DNA of 33,720 nucleotides. It comes from JANYGM01 sp043764015 (GTDB taxonomy: Bacteria > Bacteroidota > Bacteroidia > Cytophagales > Thermonemataceae). The position numbers were made by a program, and so were the translations under genes. Each line of letters opens with the position of its first letter. Position 1 is the stretch's first letter. The DNA lies in assembly GCA_043764015.1 (NCBI GenBank), contig JAYUKY010000095.1, positions 1 through 33,720 of the forward strand, read 5' to 3'. The notes beneath the pieces are model-generated. The model had not been told where the DNA came from and did no database searches. It saw only the letters and a program-made list of their open reading frames with translations. This document shows positions 14,461 through 22,698 of this stretch, in pieces.

Positions 14461-15498
14461 TTAAGCATTTAGAAAATTAGTTCCTTCTCCTCTATCCATT
14501 GTCATTATTTCTAATACATTTGCAGGGTATTCAATTGGTAATTTGCTCACTTCGTTCAATTGATTTAACTCCTCTGTTGTGAATATAACATCAACAGATT
14601 TTAAATTGTCTTGAAGCTGGTGTAATTTAGTTGCACCAATAATAATGCTACTTACAACTGGTTGATGTAACAACCAAGCCAAAGCCAACTGCGAAATAGA
14701 AACTTGTTTTTGTTCTGCCATTGGTGTAAGCACATCTAAAACATTGTACGCTCTTTCTTCGTGAAAGGGCGGAAACGGAAAATTATTTAATCTACCTTCT
14801 TCTTTTTGTCCGTTCCTTTTGTATTTACCTGTGAGCAAACCACCACTTAAAGGACTCCAAACCATCATTCCTACTTTTTGGTCTTGTAACATAGGTACAA
14901 TTTCACGTTCTACATCTCTCACATCTAACGAATAATTAGCTTGTAAAGAGGCAAATTTATCCAAATGATTATATTGAGAATACGCTAAACCTTTCATTAT
15001 TTGCCACGCAGCCATATTACTTGCCCCAAAATACCTAATTTTCCCACTTCGTACCAAATCATCTAATGTTTTGATAGTTTCTTCAATGGGTGTGAGTGGG
15101 TCTGCGGTATGAATTTGATAAAGGTCAATGTAATCTGTTCCTAATCTTTTCAAACTTGCTTCTACTTGTTGGATAATGTGTTTTTTTGAAAGTCCTACAT
15201 CATTTTGACTTTTGCCTGTTGTGCCTCTGACTTTGGTAGCTAAAACCAAATCATCTCTATTGATGGAAAGGTTTTTGATAGCTTGCCCAATCATCATTTC
15301 TGAAAGTCCTTCAGAATATATGTTTGCGGTGTCAATAAAATTAACTCCTGCTTCTGTTACAGTTCTAATTTGTTCATCAACTGCATTTTGGTCAAGGTTG
15401 CCCATATAACCAAAAAAACCTTTTCCGCCATAATTCATTGTTCCCAAACACAAGGTTGAAACTTTCAAGCCTGTATTTCCTAAGATTTTGTACTTCAT
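14461..15498 (-). CDS. Aldo/keto reductase
   Basis: Aldo/keto reductases are NADPH-dependent TIM-barrel enzymes that reduce aldehydes and ketones. Counting from the ATG at 15498 (345 residues), the catalytic tetrad is present: D56 and Y61 (NFIDTANIYSEG), K89 (LATK) and H130 (LYQIH). An ATG one codon upstream (15501) is equally possible; a TTG at 15525 would add an atypical tail and is not preferred because family members start MKYK.LGNTGLKVS. Downstream lie AraC 3 and the NTF2-like lipoprotein. The upstream region contains TTAGATAAAA on the minus strand (about 15550-15559), similar to a motif in the 51-bp repeats before the map and NmrA-like genes. The natural substrate is unknown. Confidence 0.93.
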   Translation of the reverse strand: MKYKILGNTGLKVSTLCLGTMNYGGKGFFGYMGNLDQNAVDEQIRTVTEAGVNFIDTANIYSEGLSEMMIGQAIKNLSINRDDLVLATKVRGTTGKSQNDVGLSKKHIIQQVEASLKRLGTDYIDLYQIHTADPLTPIEETIKTLDDLVRSGKIRYFGASNMAAWQIMKGLAYSQYNHLDKFASLQANYSLDVRDVEREIVPMLQDQKVGMMVWSPLSGGLLTGKYKRNGQKEEGRLNNFPFPPFHEERAYNVLDVLTPMAEQKQVSISQLALAWLLHQPVVSSIIIGATKLHQLQDNLKSVDVIFTTEELNQLNEVSKLPIEYPANVLEIMTMDRGEGTNFLNA

Positions 15499-15624
15499 CA
15501 TTTTTAATTTAATTGTGAAGTGCAAAATTCAGAAATTTATTAAGTTTAGTTTTATCTAAAATACGGTTTTTTGTATTCAAAATGAAGTTTTTTGGTTTTG
15601 GTTCTAATAACACTACCATAAAAA

Positions 15625-15657
15625 AACTTCCCGAAAGTTGGAAACTTTCGGGAAGTT
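15625..15657 (-). terminator. Intrinsic terminator downstream of the lipoprotein pseudogene
   Basis: AACTTCCCGAAAGTT (15625-15639) pairs over 15 bp with AACTTTCGGGAAGTT (15643-15657) around a three-base loop. On the minus strand the stem ends in a run of seven T. A-runs on both sides make it potentially bidirectional. Confidence 0.9.
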
Positions 15658-15680
15658 AAAAAAATCAAATACCTTATCAA

Positions 15681-16415
15681 TTATTCTTTCTTAAATAGCA
15701 TTTCTTCAGAAAGATAGTCTGTTGAAGTGATATTTTTCTTCACAAAATCTTGGATAGCTTTTGCATTTGTAAACTTTGTTTCTTTTATTTTTGGATTCAT
15801 TTCCCTGCCTTCTTTTTTTGATGCTATTGCTTCTTTTTCCAAAAGTAGTTTTAGTTTAAACATATCACCCTCAACTACATAACTTCCATTGAAATAGACT
15901 TTTTTCTTTGTTTCTTTGTCTAATCTACCAAAAAAGATAGCAGCACTCGTGCCTACTTTTCCCAAAAAACATCATATACTTCTGGTTTTACAGGTTCTTT
16001 GTCGCCTTCCATAGGTTTTGGTGTGATAGAGATGGTATATTCTCCTTTTTTAGTTCCTTTTTTCTTGAAAACAATTTTGTTGGGCATCATATCTGCGCTA
16101 GCACCTTCTTTTTTTGGAGCTGGAACAGCAATCCAAGCACCTTCAATACCATTATCATTATTGAAAGCAGCATTTTCTATGCCCACAAAGCCCGAACTGA
16201 TGCAACTTGTAAAGCCAAAAATGCTCATACAGACAAATACAATGCTTTTTGTGATATTTTTGTTACTGTAAATTATTCGTTGCAGTTTTTTGGGGAAACG
16301 TTTGGTGGGGACACCAAACGTGGGTTATAACATTGTTTGGTGTCCCCACCAAACAACAAGATACTTTTTTGCAACGAAACTTTTACAGTAACATATTTTT
16401 TAGATTTTTTTTCAT
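15681..16415 (-). pseudogene. Lipoprotein gene split by a MITE-like insertion and a frameshift
   Basis: The gene starts at ATG 16415 with seven codons (MKKNLKN), then meets the 133-bp element at 16261-16393, whose end gives a stop (TAA) after three more codons. On the far side the frame resumes (ITKSIVFVCMSIFGFTSC) and completes a lipoprotein signal peptide with the lipobox cysteine. The body continues to 15953, where the frame hits a TAG just after an A6/T6 tract (15964-15969); one extra base there would join it to the second half (15681-15965: GKVGTSAAIFFGRLDKE... to LSEEMLFKKE). The reconstructed product is a secreted lipoprotein of about 200 residues with strand-rich segments and no family I recognise. 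Either defect alone would inactivate it. Internal ATGs could still give unexported fragments. Confidence 0.85.
16261..16393. mobile_element. 133-bp MITE-like element with 11-bp terminal inverted repeats
   Basis: The ends are TGTTACTGTAA (16261-16271) and its exact complement TTACAGTAACA (16383-16393). Inside are a second inverted pair, TTCGTTGCA (16276-16284) with TGCAACGAA (16370-16378), and a third, GTTTGGTGGGGACACCAAAC (16300-16319) with its complement (16335-16354). The flanks are TATTTT on both sides (16255-16260 and 16394-16399), a candidate 6-bp target duplication. Removing the element and one duplicate restores an open lipoprotein signal peptide, which supports recent insertion. It has no coding capacity and must have depended on a transposase elsewhere. 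Confidence 0.85.
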
Positions 16416-16452
16416 TTTTGTAATTTGATTAAATGATAGATTTTATTACGCT

Positions 16453-16460
16453 CAAAATTA
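16453..16460 (-). promoter_or_regulatory. Candidate -7 box for the split lipoprotein gene
   Basis: TAATTTTG on the minus strand lies 37 bases before the reconstructed ATG at 16415. No well-spaced TTTG is present. If real, the promoter still drives the disrupted gene. Confidence 0.3.
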
Positions 16461-16554
16461 AGAAAAATATAATTAAAAGTGATAAAACCTTTACAAAACC
16501 TTATTTTAGTTTGATGAAAAGGTACTTTGAATTGATAAAATGTTATTTTTCAAC

Positions 16555-16590
16555 AAAAAGTCTTTCAATAATTAAATTGAAAGACTTTTT
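16555..16590. terminator. Intrinsic terminator downstream of the M61 peptidase gene
   Basis: AAAAAGTCTTTCAAT (16555-16569) pairs over 15 bp with ATTGAAAGACTTTTT (16576-16590), with a six-base loop. It lies 20 bases after the peptidase stop on the minus strand and ends in T-runs on both strands. Confidence 0.85.
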
Positions 16591-16610
16591 TTAGTGAAAA
16601 TACTTTATAT

Positions 16611-18461
16611 CTACTTGTTTATCCACGCTTTGCGCATAGCTAGTTGTTCTGCTGTGGCGTTTGTCATAAGCGTTACGCCGTGTTTGGTTTCTCTTTCTTT
16701 TGCCATTACTTTGCCTTTCAAAAATATTTCAGATTTTTCTCCACGCTCATTGCTACGCAAAACCGCAATAGTAACGTCTGCACCTTCTTTTTCTGCCATA
16801 AATGCTGTCATAGCTTCTTGTATGCCTGCATTTATGAAATCCGTACCATTCCATTTGATGATAATATCACCTGTTTTCATTCCTATTGCTTTACCAAAAT
16901 CATCAAGTTTTGTTTCATCAGAAACCGCCATACGTCCCTCTCCGTGAGGTTGCACGCTTCCACGCCCAATACCACGTAGATTTTGTTTTGACATTGATTT
17001 TTCTTGATAATCCATACCTACAAGAGCCAAATATTCTTTGTAAGGCAATGGTTTTATGCCTTCTACGTAATCCTTAAAAAAATTACGAATTTCTGGGAAC
17101 TTAGAAACTTTGGTTATTTCATCAAAAAGTGCCTCATCTTTAAATGATTTATCTTTGCCATATTTTTTAGCCAAATCATTCATAAGTTCTTGTGTACCAT
17201 AAGCTCCCTTTGAAAGATGACGCAATTTTATATCTAATAACATTCCTATAAGTGCGCCTTTTTGGTAAACATTTCCGTATTCATCTTTGCATTTATCCAA
17301 ACAACAAAGACTCATATCAGTAAAAGAAATGTCGTTATTATGCCTGTCGCTGCCACGCATTTTCTCGCCAATTACTTTCAAAAAGTCTATTGTAGGCATC
17401 AAATTATGTTTTACTTGTACGTGTTGGGCGGCATATTCTGTGCAACCTTCGTACATCCACAAGTGTTTAGACATTTTTGCATTGATAAAATCATAATTTC
17501 CAATCTCTTCTGAATGAATATTAAGAGGCGTTACGATATGAAAAAACTCGTGAGCAACCACATCTTTGAGCGTTTGAGAAAGTCCCTTTAAATTGCCGTC
17601 AAGCAAATAAAGCACCGTAGAATAAGAATGTTCTAATGCGCCAATAGAGCCAGATTGCCCTATTTGCTTTGTAAGATAAACAATAACAGCATATTTTTTG
17701 ACAGGAAGTTTGCCACCTAAATAATCTTTTTGCGCCAAAAATATTGGTTTTAGCTCGTTCATTATTTCCTTTGATGTTACTTTTTTATCAGGCGAATAAA
17801 CAGAAACTTGTATTTCTGCACCGCCAAGCATCAAATTAGTGGTATCTGGTTTTGCGTACATAATAGGCATATCCGACAAATTGAAGTAGTTTTCAGTAAT
17901 GAATTTATCAGTATTGTCTTTGCCCTTATTAACTAAAGCCGTTGCGCCATACATATTTGCAGGGCGTTTGATATTGATGTCAAAAGGCATTTCTTTCATG
18001 TTTTCTAGATAACCAAAAATCCCAAAAGTATTCAAAACAAAGTTTTCGTTTGGTTCAAAATTAGTGCCTGCAGGCTCAAACATCATATTAGGAAGTTTAC
18101 TATCAAAAGAATCTTCTACATTATACGAGATTTTGAAGAGTTTTTTTGCCTCTTTGATTTTCCAACAGTTGCTGTCTAGCCTTGCGACTGTAAGCGGATT
18201 TCCTTTTTGGTCAAACGCCTTAAAATCAGACAATAGTCGTCCAAAATCATAGATAGCATACGTTCCAGGCACCATTTTGGGCATTTGAAACTCTATTTCG
18301 TCTGTTTTCACTTTTGGCGTAATCAATTCTACAAAAAGTTTATCATCTTTCACCGCCGTAAGGTCAGCAGAATATTGATAAGATTTTGTTTGTTTTTGTG
18401 CGAATATGGCACTTGTTGCAAGTAAAAAGCCTATTAAGGTTAAAAAAAGATTTTTTTTCAT
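16611..18461 (-). CDS. M61-family metallopeptidase with PDZ domain
   Basis: This 616-residue exported peptidase begins with a signal peptide (MKKNLFLTLIGFLLATSAIFA, shown in part as hydrophobic residues 5-21). An N-terminal beta domain of the M61 type follows (PGTYAIYDFGRLLSDF). The zinc site is HEFFH (304-308) with the third ligand E338 in LWMYEGCTEY. A PDZ domain lies near the C-terminus (about 500-590; GIGRGSVQPHGEG...KTGDIIIKWNGTDF). M61 enzymes related to glycyl aminopeptidase cleave peptides with an N-terminal glycine. It is predicted to act in the periplasm and appears monocistronic. Confidence 0.93.
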   Translation of the reverse strand: MKKNLFLTLIGFLLATSAIFAQKQTKSYQYSADLTAVKDDKLFVELITPKVKTDEIEFQMPKMVPGTYAIYDFGRLLSDFKAFDQKGNPLTVARLDSNCWKIKEAKKLFKISYNVEDSFDSKLPNMMFEPAGTNFEPNENFVLNTFGIFGYLENMKEMPFDINIKRPANMYGATALVNKGKDNTDKFITENYFNLSDMPIMYAKPDTTNLMLGGAEIQVSVYSPDKKVTSKEIMNELKPIFLAQKDYLGGKLPVKKYAVIVYLTKQIGQSGSIGALEHSYSTVLYLLDGNLKGLSQTLKDVVAHEFFHIVTPLNIHSEEIGNYDFINAKMSKHLWMYEGCTEYAAQHVQVKHNLMPTIDFLKVIGEKMRGSDRHNNDISFTDMSLCCLDKCKDEYGNVYQKGALIGMLLDIKLRHLSKGAYGTQELMNDLAKKYGKDKSFKDEALFDEITKVSKFPEIRNFFKDYVEGIKPLPYKEYLALVGMDYQEKSMSKQNLRGIGRGSVQPHGEGRMAVSDETKLDDFGKAIGMKTGDIIIKWNGTDFINAGIQEAMTAFMAEKEGADVTIAVLRSNERGEKSEIFLKGKVMAKERETKHGVTLMTNATAEQLAMRKAWINK

Positions 18462-18998
18462 TTTTTTATGAGTTTTGATTTTGAGATTTTAGTTTAAAGA
18501 TTTGAATAATTGAACGGAAATATATTGTTTTTATTATATTGATAAAATTTTAAAAAACCGTTGTTTGTGTTCTCATAAACAACACCCAGAAATTACATCA
18601 CCTACTTATTAGAGTTTTTATAGATTGATTACGAACAGTTTATACAAATTGATATTTCTTAACCACCCCCAACCCCTCCTTAGGAAGGAGGGGAGCTTTG
18701 TTCCCCTCCTTTTTAAGGAGGGGCTAGGGGTGGTTTTGATGCTTTTTTTATGCTAAATACTTGATAACCAAATAATAAAAACTCTATTATACGTTAGGAG
18801 CATTCACGATAGAAAAAAGCATAATAAATGCTAAATATTTCTCAATATTTGCAATTTACCATAAATACTTGTACTATTGCAAATAAGCTAAAAAGTAGTA
18901 GGAAATGCTAACATAGCCAATATCCTAAATGTTATTGAGGCAGACCTTAATTTGTATGAGAATAAAACACGTATTGAAATACTAAATACTTTGAATTA
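18462..18998. other. Gene-poor, repeat-rich spacer
   Basis: This 537-base stretch has no intact gene. It holds the GC-rich inverted repeat at 18661-18735, several ATGCTAAATA-like short repeats (about 18758 and 18829), and a short reading-frame remnant ending at 18999. The upstream signal for the M61 peptidase gene should lie near 18470-18540, but no good TAnnTTTG box was found. Confidence 0.6.
18661..18735. repeat. 75-bp GC-rich inverted-repeat element
   Basis: The ends AACCACCCC and GGGGTGGTT are inverted repeats. Inside, AACCCCTCCTT and AAGGAGGGG pair in the same sense, and each half contains its own small CCTCC/GGAGG hairpin. Composition is far more GC-rich than the flanks. Elements of this style are frequent between genes in Bacteroidota; a shorter relative is at 818-838. 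Confidence 0.75.
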
Positions 18999-18999
18999 G
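18892..18999 (+). pseudogene. Short 3' gene remnant
   Basis: An open frame of 35 codons without a start (KVVGNANIANILNVIEADLN..., ending EILNTLN) runs to a TAG at 18997-18999. A stop lies directly upstream in frame. The residues form a plausible amphipathic helix pair, faintly like the end of a TolC-type protein, but this is not enough for a call. Its TAG overlaps the GTG of the next gene (TAGTG), as in translationally coupled genes, which suggests an upstream gene was once here. Confidence 0.4.
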
Positions 19000-19571
19000 T
19001 GATAACACAAATCAAAAAATACAGACAAGAGCTTTTTATGCTCTTGTCTTTTCCATTAGCAATATTTTTTAATCAGGTTTACATTAACATTGTTGCTTAC
19101 TTTACAATTGACGCAAGAATACCATTTTTAATGCTTGGTAGAGCTTTTTGTGTTAAAGAGGGATTTTATGGATTTCCTTTTCCCAGTTTATTTATGATTT
19201 GGGAAATTATAGTTCCGCTAACTTTGGTATATCTTCTTCGTAATAAGATAAATCCAACTTTTATTATTAGTTTTTTCTATATTCCTGAGTTTAACTACTT
19301 GATTTTGAAAGGAATAGATTTGTTTTATACTACTAGAATAGATGTAAGATATATGAGTTGGTTTGGCTATAATTGTATGCTTACCAAATTATGGCATATT
19401 AACTATTATTTATTTTTAATTCATTTTTTGGTACTTTATGTTACACAATATTTTTTATTTCGTAAATATGAGCAATCTAATTTAGCTAAAAACTTTGCAT
19501 TGGGTGTGGCTTCTTATGTTGGTACAGTATTTTTTTATAATGGTTTTTATTATATTTTGAGATTTTTTTAA
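18999..19571 (+). CDS. Polytopic membrane protein of unknown function
   Basis: The 190-residue protein has about five hydrophobic segments: around 13-35, 60-85 (with LFMIWEIIVPLTLVYLL), 88-104, 133-152 (YYLFLIHFLVLYV) and 168-188. It is rich in Phe, Tyr and Ile and has no recognisable catalytic motif. The GTG start at 18999 overlaps the stop of a gene remnant. An internal ATG at the first hydrophobic segment (LFMLLSF, residue 14) is an alternative start. The stop overlaps that of the convergent gene at 19568 by three bases. No family could be recognised. Confidence 0.65.
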   Translation: MITQIKKYRQELFMLLSFPLAIFFNQVYINIVAYFTIDARIPFLMLGRAFCVKEGFYGFPFPSLFMIWEIIVPLTLVYLLRNKINPTFIISFFYIPEFNYLILKGIDLFYTTRIDVRYMSWFGYNCMLTKLWHINYYLFLIHFLVLYVTQYFLFRKYEQSNLAKNFALGVASYVGTVFFYNGFYYILRFF

Positions 19572-20089
19572 TATTTCAAAAAAGACTTTCCAAAATTACA
19601 AATAATAGAAAACTGATGCCTTCCCACGCTCTCAAAAGGGCGGTTATTGAGAGAAATATTATAACCATAAAAAATATTAAGGTCGCCCACAAGCCCCAAA
19701 CCCACTTTTGGAGTAATAATAAAATCTATTTTACTAAAATCTGTCTGATATTTACCTTCAATGCCAATTATTGGAAGCATTGCATTAAATTCGTAACCAA
19801 TTTTTGCGCCATAAATATTGTCATTCTGCTCATTAGAAATGCTTGGATGCAACTCCAAAGCCAAATAAGTAGTACTTGCACTAAATCCCGTACAACCAAA
19901 AACCTGTTTACGCTTTGCTATGCCTATTTCTGTATAAAAATTTCGTTGTGTGCCTGTGCCCACACGAGCAGAGATTTTATTTATTATTGTCGGCATACCA
20001 CGAGGTATTCGCAAACTGTCTCTCGGATTGCTTTGTGCAAAAACATCAAAATTAAGCAGTAAAAGCAATATTATTATGGTTATTTTCAT
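19568..20089 (-). CDS. Secreted protein, possible small outer-membrane barrel
   Basis: The 173-residue protein has a signal peptide (MKITIIILLLLLNFDVFAQS). The mature part contains strand-like segments (ARVGTGTQRNFYTEIGIA, YLALELHPSI, IYGAKIGYEFNAMLPIIGIEGKY, IDFIITPKVGLGLVGDLNIFYGYNI in parts), as in small Bacteroidota outer-membrane proteins. It is the last of a run of minus-strand secreted-protein genes (25569 down to 19568), 35 bases after the large MORN/WG-like gene. Function unknown. Confidence 0.7.
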   Translation of the reverse strand: MKITIIILLLLLNFDVFAQSNPRDSLRIPRGMPTIINKISARVGTGTQRNFYTEIGIAKRKQVFGCTGFSASTTYLALELHPSISNEQNDNIYGAKIGYEFNAMLPIIGIEGKYQTDFSKIDFIITPKVGLGLVGDLNIFYGYNISLNNRPFESVGRHQFSIICNFGKSFLKY

Positions 20090-20124
20090 TTTAGAGTTTT
20101 ATTCTTAGCGTTAAAAACTACTTC

Positions 20125-22659
20125 CTAATTATCCAAAAACTCTTTTTGTGCGTTCAAATCCAGCCAACCTTTCTGTCTGTTGAGCATTTCAAAACGTATA
20201 AAATTACTTTTTAATTCTCCCAAAGACTTGTATTTCAATTCTTTCTGAAAAGGAAAGATACCAAATTTATTATCTTTTTGTAAGATAACTACGCCATTTT
20301 TATACAAAATATCATCATAAATAATAGGCAATTTTTCTACTGCAACTGTGTTTAACCTTTGATTAAGCAGTTTTTTGTATTTCTCCATTTTTTGAAGTTC
20401 CTCATAACTTTTATACTGATCTTTTTCATCTAAAAGTATTTGTTCACCTCTTATTTCACCTTCATCACACATATAAATGCCATATTTGAGCTTTCCAGCC
20501 ACTTTTTTAGATACAAGAAGTTGCGTAGGAGAAACGCTTATTTCCCCAAACATTCCGCTATTGTCGTCATATTCAAATTGCCTACTTTTATCAAGAAAAG
20601 TAACACCAAAATCAGCGTTTAAGTTATTGAACACCAATGTATTAGAATACTTAAATCTTGCGCCTGGACCATCTACAGAGTATCTAAGTTGATTAAATTC
20701 ATTTTGCTTTTTTGAAGACTTAGAAAGACTATCCAAACTGTAATAATAGTGGCTCACAGTGCCACAAACGCCAAAATTTCTATTTTTCTTCTGTGGTGTT
20801 TGCCCTTTTGCATCAATATATTTAATTTCGTTGTCTTGCAAAATCACCAAATTATCACCATTAAAATAAGCAGCTTTGACACCTTTTAAAGGTAGTTTTT
20901 CCAATAAAATATTATAAATAGCTATTTCTGAACTATTTTGATTCCTTGTTTCTGTAATAAAGAAATCTCTATTAAAACGAACAGAATCATATTTGCCATC
21001 AATAACTTCATTGCCAAAAACATCATCAATAGATGTTCTTTGTGTGTTTTTTGAGATTTTATAGAAATCTTTTACCTCAAAACGCATTGCTATTTCCTCT
21101 ATTTCTTTGATATTTTTTGTCCAATCCGTATTATTTTTACTTTCCACAAATTTACTTTGACTATTGATAAAATAGCCATTTTTGAGTGGAATAATGACAC
21201 TTTCTAGCTGATTTCTGTTGAAAAGGGCAATAATATGTTTGTCTTTGCCAAAATTCAGAACAAAATAATTGTAAAAACGAACATCAGAAAGCCTCCATTT
21301 CTTCTCTTTGGCATCTTTTTCATCAGAATTATAATTAAAAGCATCTCTAAAATAAAAAGTTTGCACCATAAACACTTGATTATTAAGCATTTTAATAATT
21401 CTTTTCTCCTTAAATTCCTCATCTTTTTCTTTTTTAAGATTAGCAGTCCATTCTTTTGTGGCAATATCATTTAGCAAATCTTGCACAGAAGAAGCCCTAA
21501 TTTCGTCTGTATTGATGATTTTCCTGTCACCAGAATTGTCTGCAGAAATATACTTTTTAAAATCTGGCTCACCTTTTTTATCATTTTCTCTGATAATAAA
21601 AGCGGCATTATTTTCTCGTGAATTATTTTGTGCATCTTCGTTAGAATATTCGTCTGAATGGTTGTTTCCAGCCTTAATGCTATAGTCTAATTCCGTAAAT
21701 AAGTTGTCTTTTTTCTGAAAGAAAAAGATATTATACTCGTTTACAATCAATGAATGTGCTTTTTCAAGATTAACGGTTCTAGTTTCTTGTGTCAAAACCT
21801 TATTAGAAATATCAGCAATAGCAAAACCCAAAGAAGTCTTATAGCTATATTCTATACCATTTTTCATTTGATTATTATAATTAAAATCTTCTTTTCCAAG
21901 ACTTTGCAGTAGTTTTCCTTCTTTTGAATAATTTTTACGACTAATATATGTCTTCAAATTCCCATCAAAATAAATAACATTTTCTTCCGCTAAAACCTTG
22001 TTTTTAAAGCTATTAGCATCATACCAAAATAATTTTTCTGTAACTATTTTGCCTTTGTACGCACTCGGAAACACAGGCACTGCATCAACAATACCCATTG
22101 CAACGCCTGTCGTTTCACCATCTGTATCTGTTTGCTCTTCTACATCAGCATTATTAGAGTAAAAATTCCAGTTTTGGTAGGCATTAAAAGTGCCATCAAC
22201 AGAAAACCCATCAATATAAATCCCCTTATATAAAATGCTCCCATTAGTGTCAAACACAATATTTTCACCATTTCGTCTGCCATTTTTGTATTGTGTAGTC
22301 ATCAGAATCTTACCATTTGCATAGAAAAAAGAGAGTTTAGCCTTACCAAAAAGCACAGAATGTTGGATACTTTCATTATCAGAACCATCTTCATTGTACC
22401 AAAACGTCATTCCGACATATTTTTTCTCATCTTTGCGCATCACATAACCCTGCATTTGCAAATTGCCATTTTTGTAATAATCTCTAATAAGTTTTAGCTC
22501 ATTTACGACCAAAAGGGGCATTGGTCTGTAAAAAGTGGCGTTTTTCTTAGTCGTTTTTTCCCAAGCGGCATCATAATAAATAGTATCTTTTTTTTGAGCA
22601 ATAAGTGGGCTATTTATTAGCATATAAGCAAATAAGACAATAAAGAGAGTAAGTTTCAT
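20125..22659 (-). CDS. Large secreted protein with MORN-type and WG-like repeats
   Basis: This 844-residue protein has a signal peptide (hydrophobic 4-20, then AQKK). The N-terminal part (about 50-170) contains YwqK/MORN-type repeats: YYKNGNLQMQGYV, FWYNEDGS, FFYANGKILMTTQYKNGRRNGE and FDTNGSILYKGIY. The central part is long and charged without recognisable motifs. The C-terminus (about 640-844) has WG-like units (KLKYGIYMCDEGE, NKFGIFPFQKE, RQKGWLDLNAQKEF). Such repeats are beta-hairpin scaffolds used for surface interaction; enzyme activity is not indicated. It is flanked by other secreted repeat proteins at 35- and 39-base gaps and may form an operon with them. Confidence 0.75.
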   Translation of the reverse strand: MKLTLFIVLFAYMLINSPLIAQKKDTIYYDAAWEKTTKKNATFYRPMPLLVVNELKLIRDYYKNGNLQMQGYVMRKDEKKYVGMTFWYNEDGSDNESIQHSVLFGKAKLSFFYANGKILMTTQYKNGRRNGENIVFDTNGSILYKGIYIDGFSVDGTFNAYQNWNFYSNNADVEEQTDTDGETTGVAMGIVDAVPVFPSAYKGKIVTEKLFWYDANSFKNKVLAEENVIYFDGNLKTYISRKNYSKEGKLLQSLGKEDFNYNNQMKNGIEYSYKTSLGFAIADISNKVLTQETRTVNLEKAHSLIVNEYNIFFFQKKDNLFTELDYSIKAGNNHSDEYSNEDAQNNSRENNAAFIIRENDKKGEPDFKKYISADNSGDRKIINTDEIRASSVQDLLNDIATKEWTANLKKEKDEEFKEKRIIKMLNNQVFMVQTFYFRDAFNYNSDEKDAKEKKWRLSDVRFYNYFVLNFGKDKHIIALFNRNQLESVIIPLKNGYFINSQSKFVESKNNTDWTKNIKEIEEIAMRFEVKDFYKISKNTQRTSIDDVFGNEVIDGKYDSVRFNRDFFITETRNQNSSEIAIYNILLEKLPLKGVKAAYFNGDNLVILQDNEIKYIDAKGQTPQKKNRNFGVCGTVSHYYYSLDSLSKSSKKQNEFNQLRYSVDGPGARFKYSNTLVFNNLNADFGVTFLDKSRQFEYDDNSGMFGEISVSPTQLLVSKKVAGKLKYGIYMCDEGEIRGEQILLDEKDQYKSYEELQKMEKYKKLLNQRLNTVAVEKLPIIYDDILYKNGVVILQKDNKFGIFPFQKELKYKSLGELKSNFIRFEMLNRQKGWLDLNAQKEFLDN

Positions 22660-22698
22660 AAGGTTAAAATAGTTTTGTGTGGTTTTTCAGAATTATTG

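Noticed and set aside
7920..15498. The array as a biosynthetic gene cluster
   Set aside because: There is no synthase, carrier or transporter gene, and the enzymes are unrelated with one regulator each, which fits separate modules better.
15499..15525. TTG start for the aldo/keto reductase
   Set aside because: It adds nine residues not seen in the family; ATGs at 15501 and 15498 precede the conserved start.
15681..15965. A separate 94-residue gene starting at TTG 15965
   Set aside because: It lacks an ATG and continues the preceding lipoprotein frame across a homopolymer; it is the second half of a pseudogene.
15953..16228. An intact 91-residue protein starting at ATG 16228
   Set aside because: The hydrophobic N-terminus and cysteine are the tail of a signal peptide whose first part lies beyond the 133-bp element.
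18892..18999. Remnant as the end of a TolC-type efflux protein
   Set aside because: The likeness rests on 35 residues of helical pattern only; not enough to name a family.
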